The notes under the pieces are model-generated. The model had not been told where the DNA came from. It made no database searches and was given only the letters and a program-made list of their open reading frames with translations. A stretch of 64,000 bases of DNA from Ignisphaera cupida (GTDB taxonomy: Archaea > Thermoproteota > Thermoprotei_A > Sulfolobales > Ignisphaeraceae). The DNA lies in contig NZ_JASNVW010000003.1 in the NCBI RefSeq assembly GCF_030186535.1, positions 62,001 to 126,000 on the forward strand. The letters run 5' to 3'. Shown here one piece after another: positions 34,652 to 41,986 of the stretch. Made by a program: the position numbers and the translations under genes. Within the stretch, counting starts at the first letter, position 1; each line of letters opens with the position of its first letter.

Positions 34652-35620
34652 TTGTTTTTGTGGCGATGCAGATTGGCTATAGCTGTTGTTGGTAGTATTC
34701 ACGCAGATTTCTATGTGAAAACAAAGAGGTTTCCGCAACCAGATGAAACTGTTATTGGTAGTGACTTTGCTATTTTTCCTGGTGGTAAAGGGGCTAATCA
34801 AGCTGTTGGCTGTGCTCGCTTAGGTGTTGAAACATATATGATTGGTGCTATTGGAAATGACTACATAGGCTCTTTGCTTGTTGAAAATCTTGCTAGAAAT
34901 GGTGTTAGAGTTGATTATGTTTATAAAGCTAGTTGCAATAGTGGTGTTGCTTTCATAATTTTAAATGAGGAAACTGGGGAGAACATGATAATTGTTTCGC
35001 CTGGTGCTGACAATGCTCTTACCCCAGAGTATGTGGAAAATTCTTTGAGGCAGTTAAGCAACAAGGTAAAAATTGTTTTGACTCAGCTTGAAACACCTTT
35101 AGAAACTGTTTACAGGTCTATTGAAGTTGCCAAGAAAATGAATATGATCACTATTTTGAATCCTGCACCAGCAAGAGAGTTAGATAACTCCATATACAAA
35201 TTCATCGATGTTATTGTTCCAAATAGAGTTGAGCTTCAACAACTCACGGGTGTGGAGGTGAATAGTATTGAAAGTGTTTTCAAAGCTGGTGAAAAGCTTT
35301 TGGATCATGGAGTAAAAGCTGTTGTTGCAACACTTGGCTCAAAAGGAGCTGCTATAACAACGCCATGGCTTAGAGCAATAGTCAAAGCATTTCCTGTTCA
35401 AGTAGTTGACACAACAGGTGCTGGAGACGCTTTTATGGCTGGTCTTGCAGTAGCTCTTCTACAAAACATGGACATTGTTGAAGCAGTTAAATTCGCTAAT
35501 GCAACAGCCGCTTTGAAAATAACTCGCATGGGCGCTCAAAGCATGCCAACAAGAAGCGAGGTTGAGAATCTTATAAGCAAATACGATGGGAGATTACTTG
35601 TTGAGTTAGTTAAACAGTAA
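34652..35620 (+). CDS. Ribokinase-like PfkB sugar kinase
   Basis: A 322-residue kinase. The start is uncertain: TTG 34652, or TTG 34673 just before the first strand 'LAIAVVGSIHADFYVKTKRFPQPDETV'. Motif 1 'FPGGKGANQAVGCARLG' and motif 2 'VVDTTGAGDAFMAGLAVAL' (catalytic Asp in GAGD) are those of ribokinase, as are the 'NPAPARELD' and 'PNRVELQQLTG' segments. It probably phosphorylates ribose or a similar sugar with ATP. It differs clearly from the PfkB kinase at 20.9 kb, so the two are not recent duplicates. Confidence 0.9.
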   Translation: MFLWRCRLAIAVVGSIHADFYVKTKRFPQPDETVIGSDFAIFPGGKGANQAVGCARLGVETYMIGAIGNDYIGSLLVENLARNGVRVDYVYKASCNSGVAFIILNEETGENMIIVSPGADNALTPEYVENSLRQLSNKVKIVLTQLETPLETVYRSIEVAKKMNMITILNPAPARELDNSIYKFIDVIVPNRVELQQLTGVEVNSIESVFKAGEKLLDHGVKAVVATLGSKGAAITTPWLRAIVKAFPVQVVDTTGAGDAFMAGLAVALLQNMDIVEAVKFANATAALKITRMGAQSMPTRSEVENLISKYDGRLLVELVKQ

Positions 35621-36299
35621 ATTCACCTTTTTGCAAAACCATGTTTTGAATAAGCTTTTTTAGTTTTTCAAAGCCAAAAATTCTTCGGTAATTCAAATTA
35701 ATTGAAACAAGAGATATTCTACTTAGAATATGCAAACCTGTTGGGACCAGGGTTAGAGGAGTTGTTGTTTACTATCACTGGGAAGGTTTTGTTTCTGGAG
35801 ATATTGAGAAGTCTGATGCTAAGTGCAGATTTATTAACAGCAACTGTGGCTGCACAATGGTTTCCATTGACTATAGATTGATGCCAAAGCACAGGTTTCC
35901 AGCTGCTGTAGTAGACTCTTTCGATGCTCTCAAGTGGGTTTATGACCATGCCTAGGAGCTTAGCAAAAACAAGAACAATGTATGTGTAATTGGTATTAGT
36001 GCAAGTGGCAATTTAGCAGCTATTGCAACTATTTTGGCTAGAGACGATAGGATAAAGCTAAAGTGCCAAACACTTGTGTTGCCTGTTATAGGCTTTGACC
36101 CATACTCAGCTTGAAAGAGACTTTCAACCCATTGTTCACACCAACACCATCAAATCTTGAAAACCCCCACAAGCACTGGTAATAACAGCTAAAAAAGATG
36201 CTTTGAGAGATCAGGAAGAGGCATATGCTAAGAGATTGAAAGACTTTAGGCTGAATCCTTTTTCATGTCAATAAAAATCTTCTTATATTTGTTTACATT

Positions 36300-36500
36300 G
36301 GTTAAGAATGATCTCTCTCACTGATGTGGGCTACGCCCAAAGGGAGTGGGAGTAATTTGGAGATGTGAGTCTTGTGCCGTTGGGCTCTAAAGAGTTTCAT
36401 GACCCACTTACCAAGCTTAGCAGTAAGTGGTTAAGGGTTAAGTCTCTACACTTGATCATGAATAAACACAAAATGATTGAAATGAAAGTGTAGAGACAAA
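36300..36500 (+). mobile_element. tnpB 3'-end relic inserted in the esterase gene
   Basis: The frame near 36360-36495 reads 'DVSLVPLGSKEFHDPLTKL ... RVKSLHLIMNKHKMIEMKV', a clear match to the intact TnpB tail ('DGSPVPLGSTAAHDP ... RRKSLDETMNSYKMIRMNI'). Only the last 50-60 codons remain. Its right boundary falls between the hairpin end at 36497 and the resumed esterase frame by about 36505, which marks the element's right end. Confidence 0.75.
36442..36497 (+). repeat. tnpB right-end hairpin, copy B
   Basis: GTCTCTACACTT (36442-36453) and AAGTGTAGAGAC (36486-36497) are perfect 12-bp complements around a 32-nt loop containing AAAATGATTGAAATGA. AAACAG follows. The stop codon TAG again lies in the 3' arm. 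Confidence 0.75.
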
Positions 36501-36673
36501 CAGTACCAGTAATCTCGATTAGACTAAATGGAATTGGGTACATGCTTAATGAGGGACATGAAAAATTCGTTAATCTCATAGTGGCAACATTTCTAAGAGA
36601 AGTGCTATCAACATAAACAAAGGAATTTGATAAGTATTTACATCTTGTACACATCTCCACACATCTACACAAA

Positions 36674-36684
36674 CTTTTTATAAA
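36674..36684 (+). promoter_or_regulatory. TATA box (CTTTTTATAAA)
   Basis: The box ends 23 nt before ATG 36708, so the transcript is probably leaderless. It should drive the two genes at 36708-37954. Confidence 0.5.
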
Positions 36685-36707
36685 CCCAACTCTTTTTGGG
36701 AAACTCG

Positions 36708-36995
36708 ATGGAGAAGCTTTTGAAGATTTATAGACAAGGTGATTTGCTGCTTATCGAGGATTTTGCTCAGCTATCTGAAAACACAAAAGTTGGCAATGCC
36801 CTTGTTGTTGAGTCGGAAACTGGTAACAAACATGTTTTGATGGGATCTGTTCACAATTTGCATGGCCAGCTATATGTTGTTGTTGAAAAACCTACTCCAT
36901 TGACTCATCCGCAACACCCACAGCTGGTAATCGAACCTGGTATTTACAGAGTTGAGTTTGTTAGGGACTATGCTTTGAGAAGAGCTGTTGACTAG
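36708..36995 (+). CDS. Small conserved-type hypothetical protein
   Basis: ATG 36708 is preferred to upstream TTG 36696 because of the TATA spacing; 95 residues. The pattern 'IYRQGDLLLIEDF', 'HVLMGSVHNLHGQLYVVVEKPTPLTHPQHPQLVIEPGIYRVEFVRDYALR' matches, from memory, a small bacterial and phage-borne family that begins R-Q-G-D-V-L-L and ends 'L-T-H-x-E-H ... P-P-G-x-Y-x-V ... R-E-Y'. No function is known to me for it. All-beta in character. The next gene begins 14 nt downstream, so the two form an operon. Confidence 0.7.
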   Translation: MEKLLKIYRQGDLLLIEDFAQLSENTKVGNALVVESETGNKHVLMGSVHNLHGQLYVVVEKPTPLTHPQHPQLVIEPGIYRVEFVRDYALRRAVD

Positions 36996-37009
36996 TCAAA
37001 AAACCAGTT

Positions 37010-37954
37010 GTGTTTAGCATGTTTTGTCATCTTGGGTTGGGGAAAGCGTATAGAAGATCATACGAATTTTTTCTATTCAACAAAATAACAAGTTCTGCAG
37101 CTAGAAAAGGTGGTTTCAATGGTTTTAGTGTTTATGGGTTTCTTGGTTATCCATACAGGGTTTTAGTCGAGTTGTTTAGAGGTTTTGTTGTTAATAGCTA
37201 TAGATATGGTGGTAGAGAGTATTATGTGTTTCCAGAAGAGTTTTGCGATTTATTCAAACTTGTTGCTAGACTCATAAACAATCTCTATAGATTCTATGGC
37301 AAAGATGTTAACATGGTGTTTAAGCATATTGAGAATCTCCTTCAAAAATGTGACAATGTTGAGAATTGTCTGAGTGTTTTGAGCGAGGAGGTTTCGAGGG
37401 TAGAGAGAATTCTTGTTGAAAGGTCATTAAGAGGTAGAAAGGCTTTGACAACAAGATTTGAGAAAAGTTTTGAGAGGTGTAGAAGCATTGTTTATAGGTA
37501 TTTCCCTGGTTTCATAAACCCCCACATCCACATCTACAGCTCTGTTAACGATTTGGAGAATTTTCTTGGGAAACTACTTGGATTTGAAAGAGCTAGGAGA
37601 TACTCAGAGTTTATAGCTTATCACTCACCAACGCTTATAGCATCAAATGATTTGGTTCTTGTTGCTAGAGAGCATGAGTTAAATGGCTTTAGAATATTTG
37701 TTGATGATTGTAGCGAAACAAATTCATATGCTATTCTAAAAGTTGTTGGTGCTTCAACAGCCAATGGCTATATACAAAAGGTTTACTGGGTTGCTATACT
37801 GGGGATAGATAAATACACAAAGCAACTGTTTCTACACTACATACCTCCAACGCTACTGCTTAGAAAAGCTGAGATTTGCAGAATGTGGCTACTTGGACTC
37901 GTGGACGATTTTGGTAGGTGGAGATACCACAGCTATAAACTTGTCGAGGTTTAA
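37010..37954 (+). CDS. Hypothetical protein paired with the small RQGDLLL-type protein
   Basis: A 314-residue protein not firmly recognised. The N-terminal 100 residues are aromatic- and Arg-rich. Residues 95-170 are helical with Cys ('LLQKCDNVENCLSVLSEEV'). Residues 170-270 include 'INPHIHIYSSVNDLENFL' and 'HSPTLIASNDLVLVA'. The end, 'VYWVAILGIDKYTKQLFLHYIPP ... AEICRMWLLGLVDD', resembles the C-terminus of the bacterial DUF6745-type proteins that I recall near the same small gene. That comparison is from memory and weak. The start is TTG 37010. Confidence 0.5.
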   Translation: MFSMFCHLGLGKAYRRSYEFFLFNKITSSAARKGGFNGFSVYGFLGYPYRVLVELFRGFVVNSYRYGGREYYVFPEEFCDLFKLVARLINNLYRFYGKDVNMVFKHIENLLQKCDNVENCLSVLSEEVSRVERILVERSLRGRKALTTRFEKSFERCRSIVYRYFPGFINPHIHIYSSVNDLENFLGKLLGFERARRYSEFIAYHSPTLIASNDLVLVAREHELNGFRIFVDDCSETNSYAILKVVGASTANGYIQKVYWVAILGIDKYTKQLFLHYIPPTLLLRKAEICRMWLLGLVDDFGRWRYHSYKLVEV

Positions 37955-38043
37955 CACATGCAATGGAGTTGAAGGTGTTAAACCAAAACACGAAAGTTTT
38001 TTAGCTAAATAAATCAATATGATTAAGCTGTAGGCGGCTTAGC

Positions 38044-38583
38044 ATGGTTGATGCACTATCCATACTATCTGCTATTGGTAGTCTCGGAGCTCTGGCTTCA
38101 GTTATTAGCGTTGCTTATTGGCTTGGCAAAAAGTTTTCTGAAATAGATGCAAAGTTTAAGTTAATAGATGAGAGGTTTAAGCGAATAGATGAAAGATTTG
38201 AGAGACTTGGCAATGCTTTCACATCTTATCAGGAATTCCTCATAGAGTTTCTCTCGAGAGAGGGTGTTATTAAGAGTGGTGATAAAGAGCTTCTAATCAA
38301 CGAAGCTAGAAGAGTTATGAGACTTGCTTTGGCAAATCCAATGACAAAAGAGGAGTTGGAAAAGCTGAGGGAGTATCTAGATAAAAGCGAAAAAGATGAG
38401 CTAACACCTGAAGAAGCTGATGAGTTTCTTGAGCTAGCAAGAAAATTTGCGTGGGAGTATGGAAATAGGCCAGAGGCTTGGAAGCTACACATATATGCAA
38501 CAATAACAAGAGCACTTGTGAAAAAGAAGTGGGCTGAGAAGAAAGAGCGAGAAGTACAAGCATCAACACAGAAACAACAGTGA
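38044..38583 (+). CDS. Membrane-anchored coiled-coil protein
   Basis: A 179-residue protein. An N-terminal hydrophobic segment (residues 5-27, 'LSILSAIGSLGALASVISVAYWLG') is followed by a short heptad-like repeat ('FKLIDERFKRIDERFERL') and a long charged helical region rich in Glu/Lys. Such short coiled-coil proteins are common as orphans in Crenarchaea. Function unknown; it lies next to the defence island but has its own spacer on both sides. Confidence 0.65.
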   Translation: MVDALSILSAIGSLGALASVISVAYWLGKKFSEIDAKFKLIDERFKRIDERFERLGNAFTSYQEFLIEFLSREGVIKSGDKELLINEARRVMRLALANPMTKEELEKLREYLDKSEKDELTPEEADEFLELARKFAWEYGNRPEAWKLHIYATITRALVKKKWAEKKEREVQASTQKQQ

Positions 38584-38834
38584 ATATCTAAACCAAGTCC
38601 CAACTTTGAAAGCATGTGTTTGCCGCAAGTTGGTATGAACATGATTATTAACTTCTCCACCTAGACACTGTCTTCAACGCAAAATCATTTCACAATGGGG
38701 AGAGGTTAGACTTTGTTTCGCTGGGCATCAAGGTTAATAAGAGTTTGCTTCAAGATATTCTCTAGGCTGATTGTTTGTGAGCTTTGATGAGGCAGAGGTG
38801 TTGAGGATAGGTCATAGCAGTATTTAAAATAATA

Positions 38835-38844
38835 CTTTATAAAT
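38835..38844 (+). promoter_or_regulatory. TATA box (CTTTATAAAT) of the rightward defence operon
   Basis: CTTTATAAAT lies about 38 nt before TTG 38882; AGGTGT at 38871-38876 is the ribosome site that supports this non-ATG start. The preceding spacer (38584-38830) contains only a short coding-like relic ('FHNGERLDFVSLGIKVNKS'). Confidence 0.5.
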
Positions 38845-38881
38845 TGTTTTACACAGTTTATTATAGAGCAAGGTGTAACAC

Positions 38882-41800
38882 TTGAGAATTTCTATTGATG
38901 CTGCTGATATAATATTTTATCAGGATCTTGTTAAGAAACAAATTGATGAATTGAAGTCTTCCAAGAGTCAGGAAGTTTTAAGGTACAAGCTTTTTTGTTT
39001 TGATTCTTCCTGCAATGAAAAGATGCCGCTTTCACGTGGTGAAGGTTATGAATATGTTGTTGAAAGAATTGATGATGTAGATAAAAATCAATTGAATAAA
39101 TTAATCAGTAATGGTGTTTTGATAAAATTAGGTAAAATCAAAAATTCTGATATTTATACAACACTTCATGGCGATTTAGTGTTTAGAGTTTTGAGAGGAA
39201 GGGCTTACGAAGATAATTTGAATAATAGATGGGTCGGATATTTTGATATTGACATTGAAGAAGAGTATATGCCTAATTTCAACGCCTATGAAGTATCAAA
39301 AATGACAACGATCCTAGAAAAATTCTTTATCGAGAATGGTGTTGACGCTAAATTGGCGAAAATTTTTTGTAAAGCCATTATAGAGGGTTTGCAGAGAAGT
39401 GGCTATTCATCTCTAGCTATTTGGCAAGTTGAAGCCATAAAAAATATCTTATTTTCATTGAAAAACAAAAACTACTATGTTGTTACAGCTCCAGCTGCTG
39501 CTGGTAAAACAATTGTTTTTCAGGTAATTGCCATAGCACAAGCACTTTTGTCAAAATATCATGAACAGAGGTATGGCAGTGACAACAAGGTTCTAATTGT
39601 TTATCCAAGAAAAGCTCTTCAGAAACAGCAATTAGAGAGATTATTGAGGATGTTGTATCATGTAAATAGTGTTTTGAAAAAAGAGAAAGAAATGAGTAAT
39701 TATATAGTAACTGTAGCTATAGATAGAGGAGTGCAGGGTAAAGTTGAGGAAAGGATTAAAGATCTTGAAATACCATGTCCATCAAATAGCAATACTACAA
39801 TCCATGTCATTTACGAAAATCAAAAAGCAGCAAAATATATTTGTGGCAAAGATGGTGAGGAACTAGACTTTTTGGTTGGATTCGTTATAACATCGAAGGA
39901 TAGAGATCTTGTAGCGAAAAAGGATCCGGATATATTAATTACAAATCCCTGGACTATAAAAGAAAGATTATTGTCACCAAAAGGTATATACAGATCTCTA
40001 TACAGGAACAGAGGTTTAATAGTGTTAGATGAAGCACATGTATACATGAATGTTAACTATATAGATTTAATTAGTATATTCAGGCTTTTGCTGCATCTGC
40101 GCAAGCAAGAAGGTAAAGAATGCAAGTTTATATCACTATCAGCTACAATATCATTAGATGATGCTAGAGACTTATTGTCTTGGATTCTTGGTGTCAACAA
40201 GAACATTGTGTCGCATTTAGATTATGAGGAGTTGGAGCCAAGGAAACAAGAATTTCGAAAACTAAAAATAATAGTTACTTTACTTCCCTATAGACTCACC
40301 ATTGAAACACTATTACAAGGAATATTACAGGTGCTGCTTGCAGCACAAATAAATAGAGAATTCAAGTCAATAGTATTTGTAGATAGTGTAAGTGAGGCTA
40401 GTACAGTACACGACTATCTAAAAACAATTGTGTATTATAGAGAAGGTGTTGAAATATGTGATCACATATCAAAAATACCTTGCAAAAACAATCAACTAGT
40501 GAAACTACAACCTAGAAACTCTTTAGAAGGGATTTGGGATGACTATAGCTGGGCTCATCTATTAGACATAAAGAATATGAATACAATAGGAGATTTGCTA
40601 AACAAGATAAAATCAACTTTTGAAAGTATAAGGCTTCACCATGGCGGATTAGAAGAAAGAGAGAGACATGAAATAGAGAAGGGGTTTGTCCAGGGAAAAT
40701 ATAAACTGTTGATATCCACATCAACATTAGACCTTGGGATGGACTATGAAGATGTTGCATTTATTGTACAGTACAAGGATCCAATAAGCGATGAAGCCCT
40801 GGAACAAAGAGTTGGCAGGGCTGGTAGAAAGGAAAATACATATAGAATATCATTGGCATTCTACATACCAACATTAACACCAGCATTAATTCAAAGAATA
40901 TATGATAGCAGTTCAAAAGATATAAGGGTGAGTAGTGTCTTACCTGATACTTCAATACTAAAACTAGCTTTATTATACAATACAATAGAGTATGAGGTCA
41001 TTAATACGCTAGAAGATTTTATTAAAGGAAACATTAAAAGAAAAATAACATTACACAAAATTGAAGAAATTATTAACAATATTTTAAGTAGTAAATTTAA
41101 TGAATATGCATTTCTAAATTTAATCAAGAACTTGGAAATACCTGAAGATATCATATCTATTCATCCACTATATTATCAACAGCTACAAATAATGTTTAAG
41201 AATAGAACTAATATTATAAAAGAATGGAATAAATTAAGAAAATTTTTAAACAACACAATAGATCAATATAAAAGAAAAGGAATGAAAGATAGAATATTTA
41301 ATAATTATTTCCAAGAGTTAAAAGAATTGGTGAAGGAGCTTAAACTAAGTGATAAAATTAAAGATGAAGAAATGAAGAAACTTGCTGAAAAATATTTAAA
41401 TAAAACAATCAAAGATTTAAGAAAGGAAATAATTAAAAAATTGAAAGAAATAAACGATGTTTTTAACAGAATTGAAACTATGTTTCCTCTAATAAATAGT
41501 CCTGACAGTCTTAAGATTTTTTCAAACCATATTTATCAAAGAATCGATAGCATATTAAGTGAGAAAAATACTGATAATACTTGCAATTATTTTAAAAATT
41601 ATTTTAGATATTATATTATGATTATTGCTCAACAAAGTCAACAAACTAAACTGGAAGAAATGTTAGAAAATGATCAAAATTGTATGAAGTGCATAAGTGA
41701 TAAAATATATAACAAAGAAATAATCAATATAAAGAATGAAGTTTTGAAGTATATCAACTCTTTGATAAATATTTCTGAAAAAGTCCCACTAATATTAGCT

Positions 41801-41986
41801 GCAATAAGTTATTATAGAAAAATAAAATCTGAGAACTATGAAAATTGTAGAGAAATATCATCTTTAGAAAAATTTAGGCGTTGCTGGTACAATGTTTTAA
41901 AGGAAAATTTGATGAATAAGCTATCAATGATAATACCCATTAGCTTTGCACAGAGAAATATTGATAGCGTAAGATTGGGTGATTAA
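38882..41986 (+). CDS. DrmA-like superfamily 2 helicase
   Basis: A 1034-residue helicase starting at TTG. Motif I 'TAPAAAGKT' is near residue 203, motif II DEAH in 'GLIVLDEAHVYMN' near 381, motif III 'SLSATIS' near 421. The second RecA-like domain has 'RLHHGGLEERERHEIEKGF' near 584, 'ISTSTLDLGMDYEDV' and motif VI 'EQRVGRAGRK' near 642. Residues 700-1034 are Lys/Ile/Asn-rich helices with far higher AT than the genome, a sign of a different history for this part. The stop TAA is directly followed by the ATG of the DUF1998 gene. In DISARM, DrmA and DrmB act as a complex that engages unmethylated incoming DNA. I assign DrmA-like on context and architecture. Confidence 0.75.
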   Translation: MRISIDAADIIFYQDLVKKQIDELKSSKSQEVLRYKLFCFDSSCNEKMPLSRGEGYEYVVERIDDVDKNQLNKLISNGVLIKLGKIKNSDIYTTLHGDLVFRVLRGRAYEDNLNNRWVGYFDIDIEEEYMPNFNAYEVSKMTTILEKFFIENGVDAKLAKIFCKAIIEGLQRSGYSSLAIWQVEAIKNILFSLKNKNYYVVTAPAAAGKTIVFQVIAIAQALLSKYHEQRYGSDNKVLIVYPRKALQKQQLERLLRMLYHVNSVLKKEKEMSNYIVTVAIDRGVQGKVEERIKDLEIPCPSNSNTTIHVIYENQKAAKYICGKDGEELDFLVGFVITSKDRDLVAKKDPDILITNPWTIKERLLSPKGIYRSLYRNRGLIVLDEAHVYMNVNYIDLISIFRLLLHLRKQEGKECKFISLSATISLDDARDLLSWILGVNKNIVSHLDYEELEPRKQEFRKLKIIVTLLPYRLTIETLLQGILQVLLAAQINREFKSIVFVDSVSEASTVHDYLKTIVYYREGVEICDHISKIPCKNNQLVKLQPRNSLEGIWDDYSWAHLLDIKNMNTIGDLLNKIKSTFESIRLHHGGLEERERHEIEKGFVQGKYKLLISTSTLDLGMDYEDVAFIVQYKDPISDEALEQRVGRAGRKENTYRISLAFYIPTLTPALIQRIYDSSSKDIRVSSVLPDTSILKLALLYNTIEYEVINTLEDFIKGNIKRKITLHKIEEIINNILSSKFNEYAFLNLIKNLEIPEDIISIHPLYYQQLQIMFKNRTNIIKEWNKLRKFLNNTIDQYKRKGMKDRIFNNYFQELKELVKELKLSDKIKDEEMKKLAEKYLNKTIKDLRKEIIKKLKEINDVFNRIETMFPLINSPDSLKIFSNHIYQRIDSILSEKNTDNTCNYFKNYFRYYIMIIAQQSQQTKLEEMLENDQNCMKCISDKIYNKEIINIKNEVLKYINSLINISEKVPLILAAISYYRKIKSENYENCREISSLEKFRRCWYNVLKENLMNKLSMIIPISFAQRNIDSVRLGD

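Larger units (their letters stand above)
35735..36619 (+). pseudogene. HSL-family esterase pseudogene, split by a tnpB relic
   Basis: The left part reads 'VRGVVVYYHWEGFVSGD' (H-G-G-G-F decayed to H-W-E-G-F) and 'MVSIDYRLMPKHRFPAAVVD'. After an in-frame stop near 35953 comes 'VCVIGISASGNLAAIATILA' (nucleophile elbow G-D-S-A-G-G decayed to G-I-S-A-S-G), then another stop. It continues to 'EEAYAKRLKDF' near 36240. The right part, 'SIRLNGIGYMLNEGHEKFV ... FLREVLST', ends at 36619 and is clearly the family's C-terminus. About 250 bp with a tnpB tail sit between them. The gene is dead by both insertion and point decay. Confidence 0.75.
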
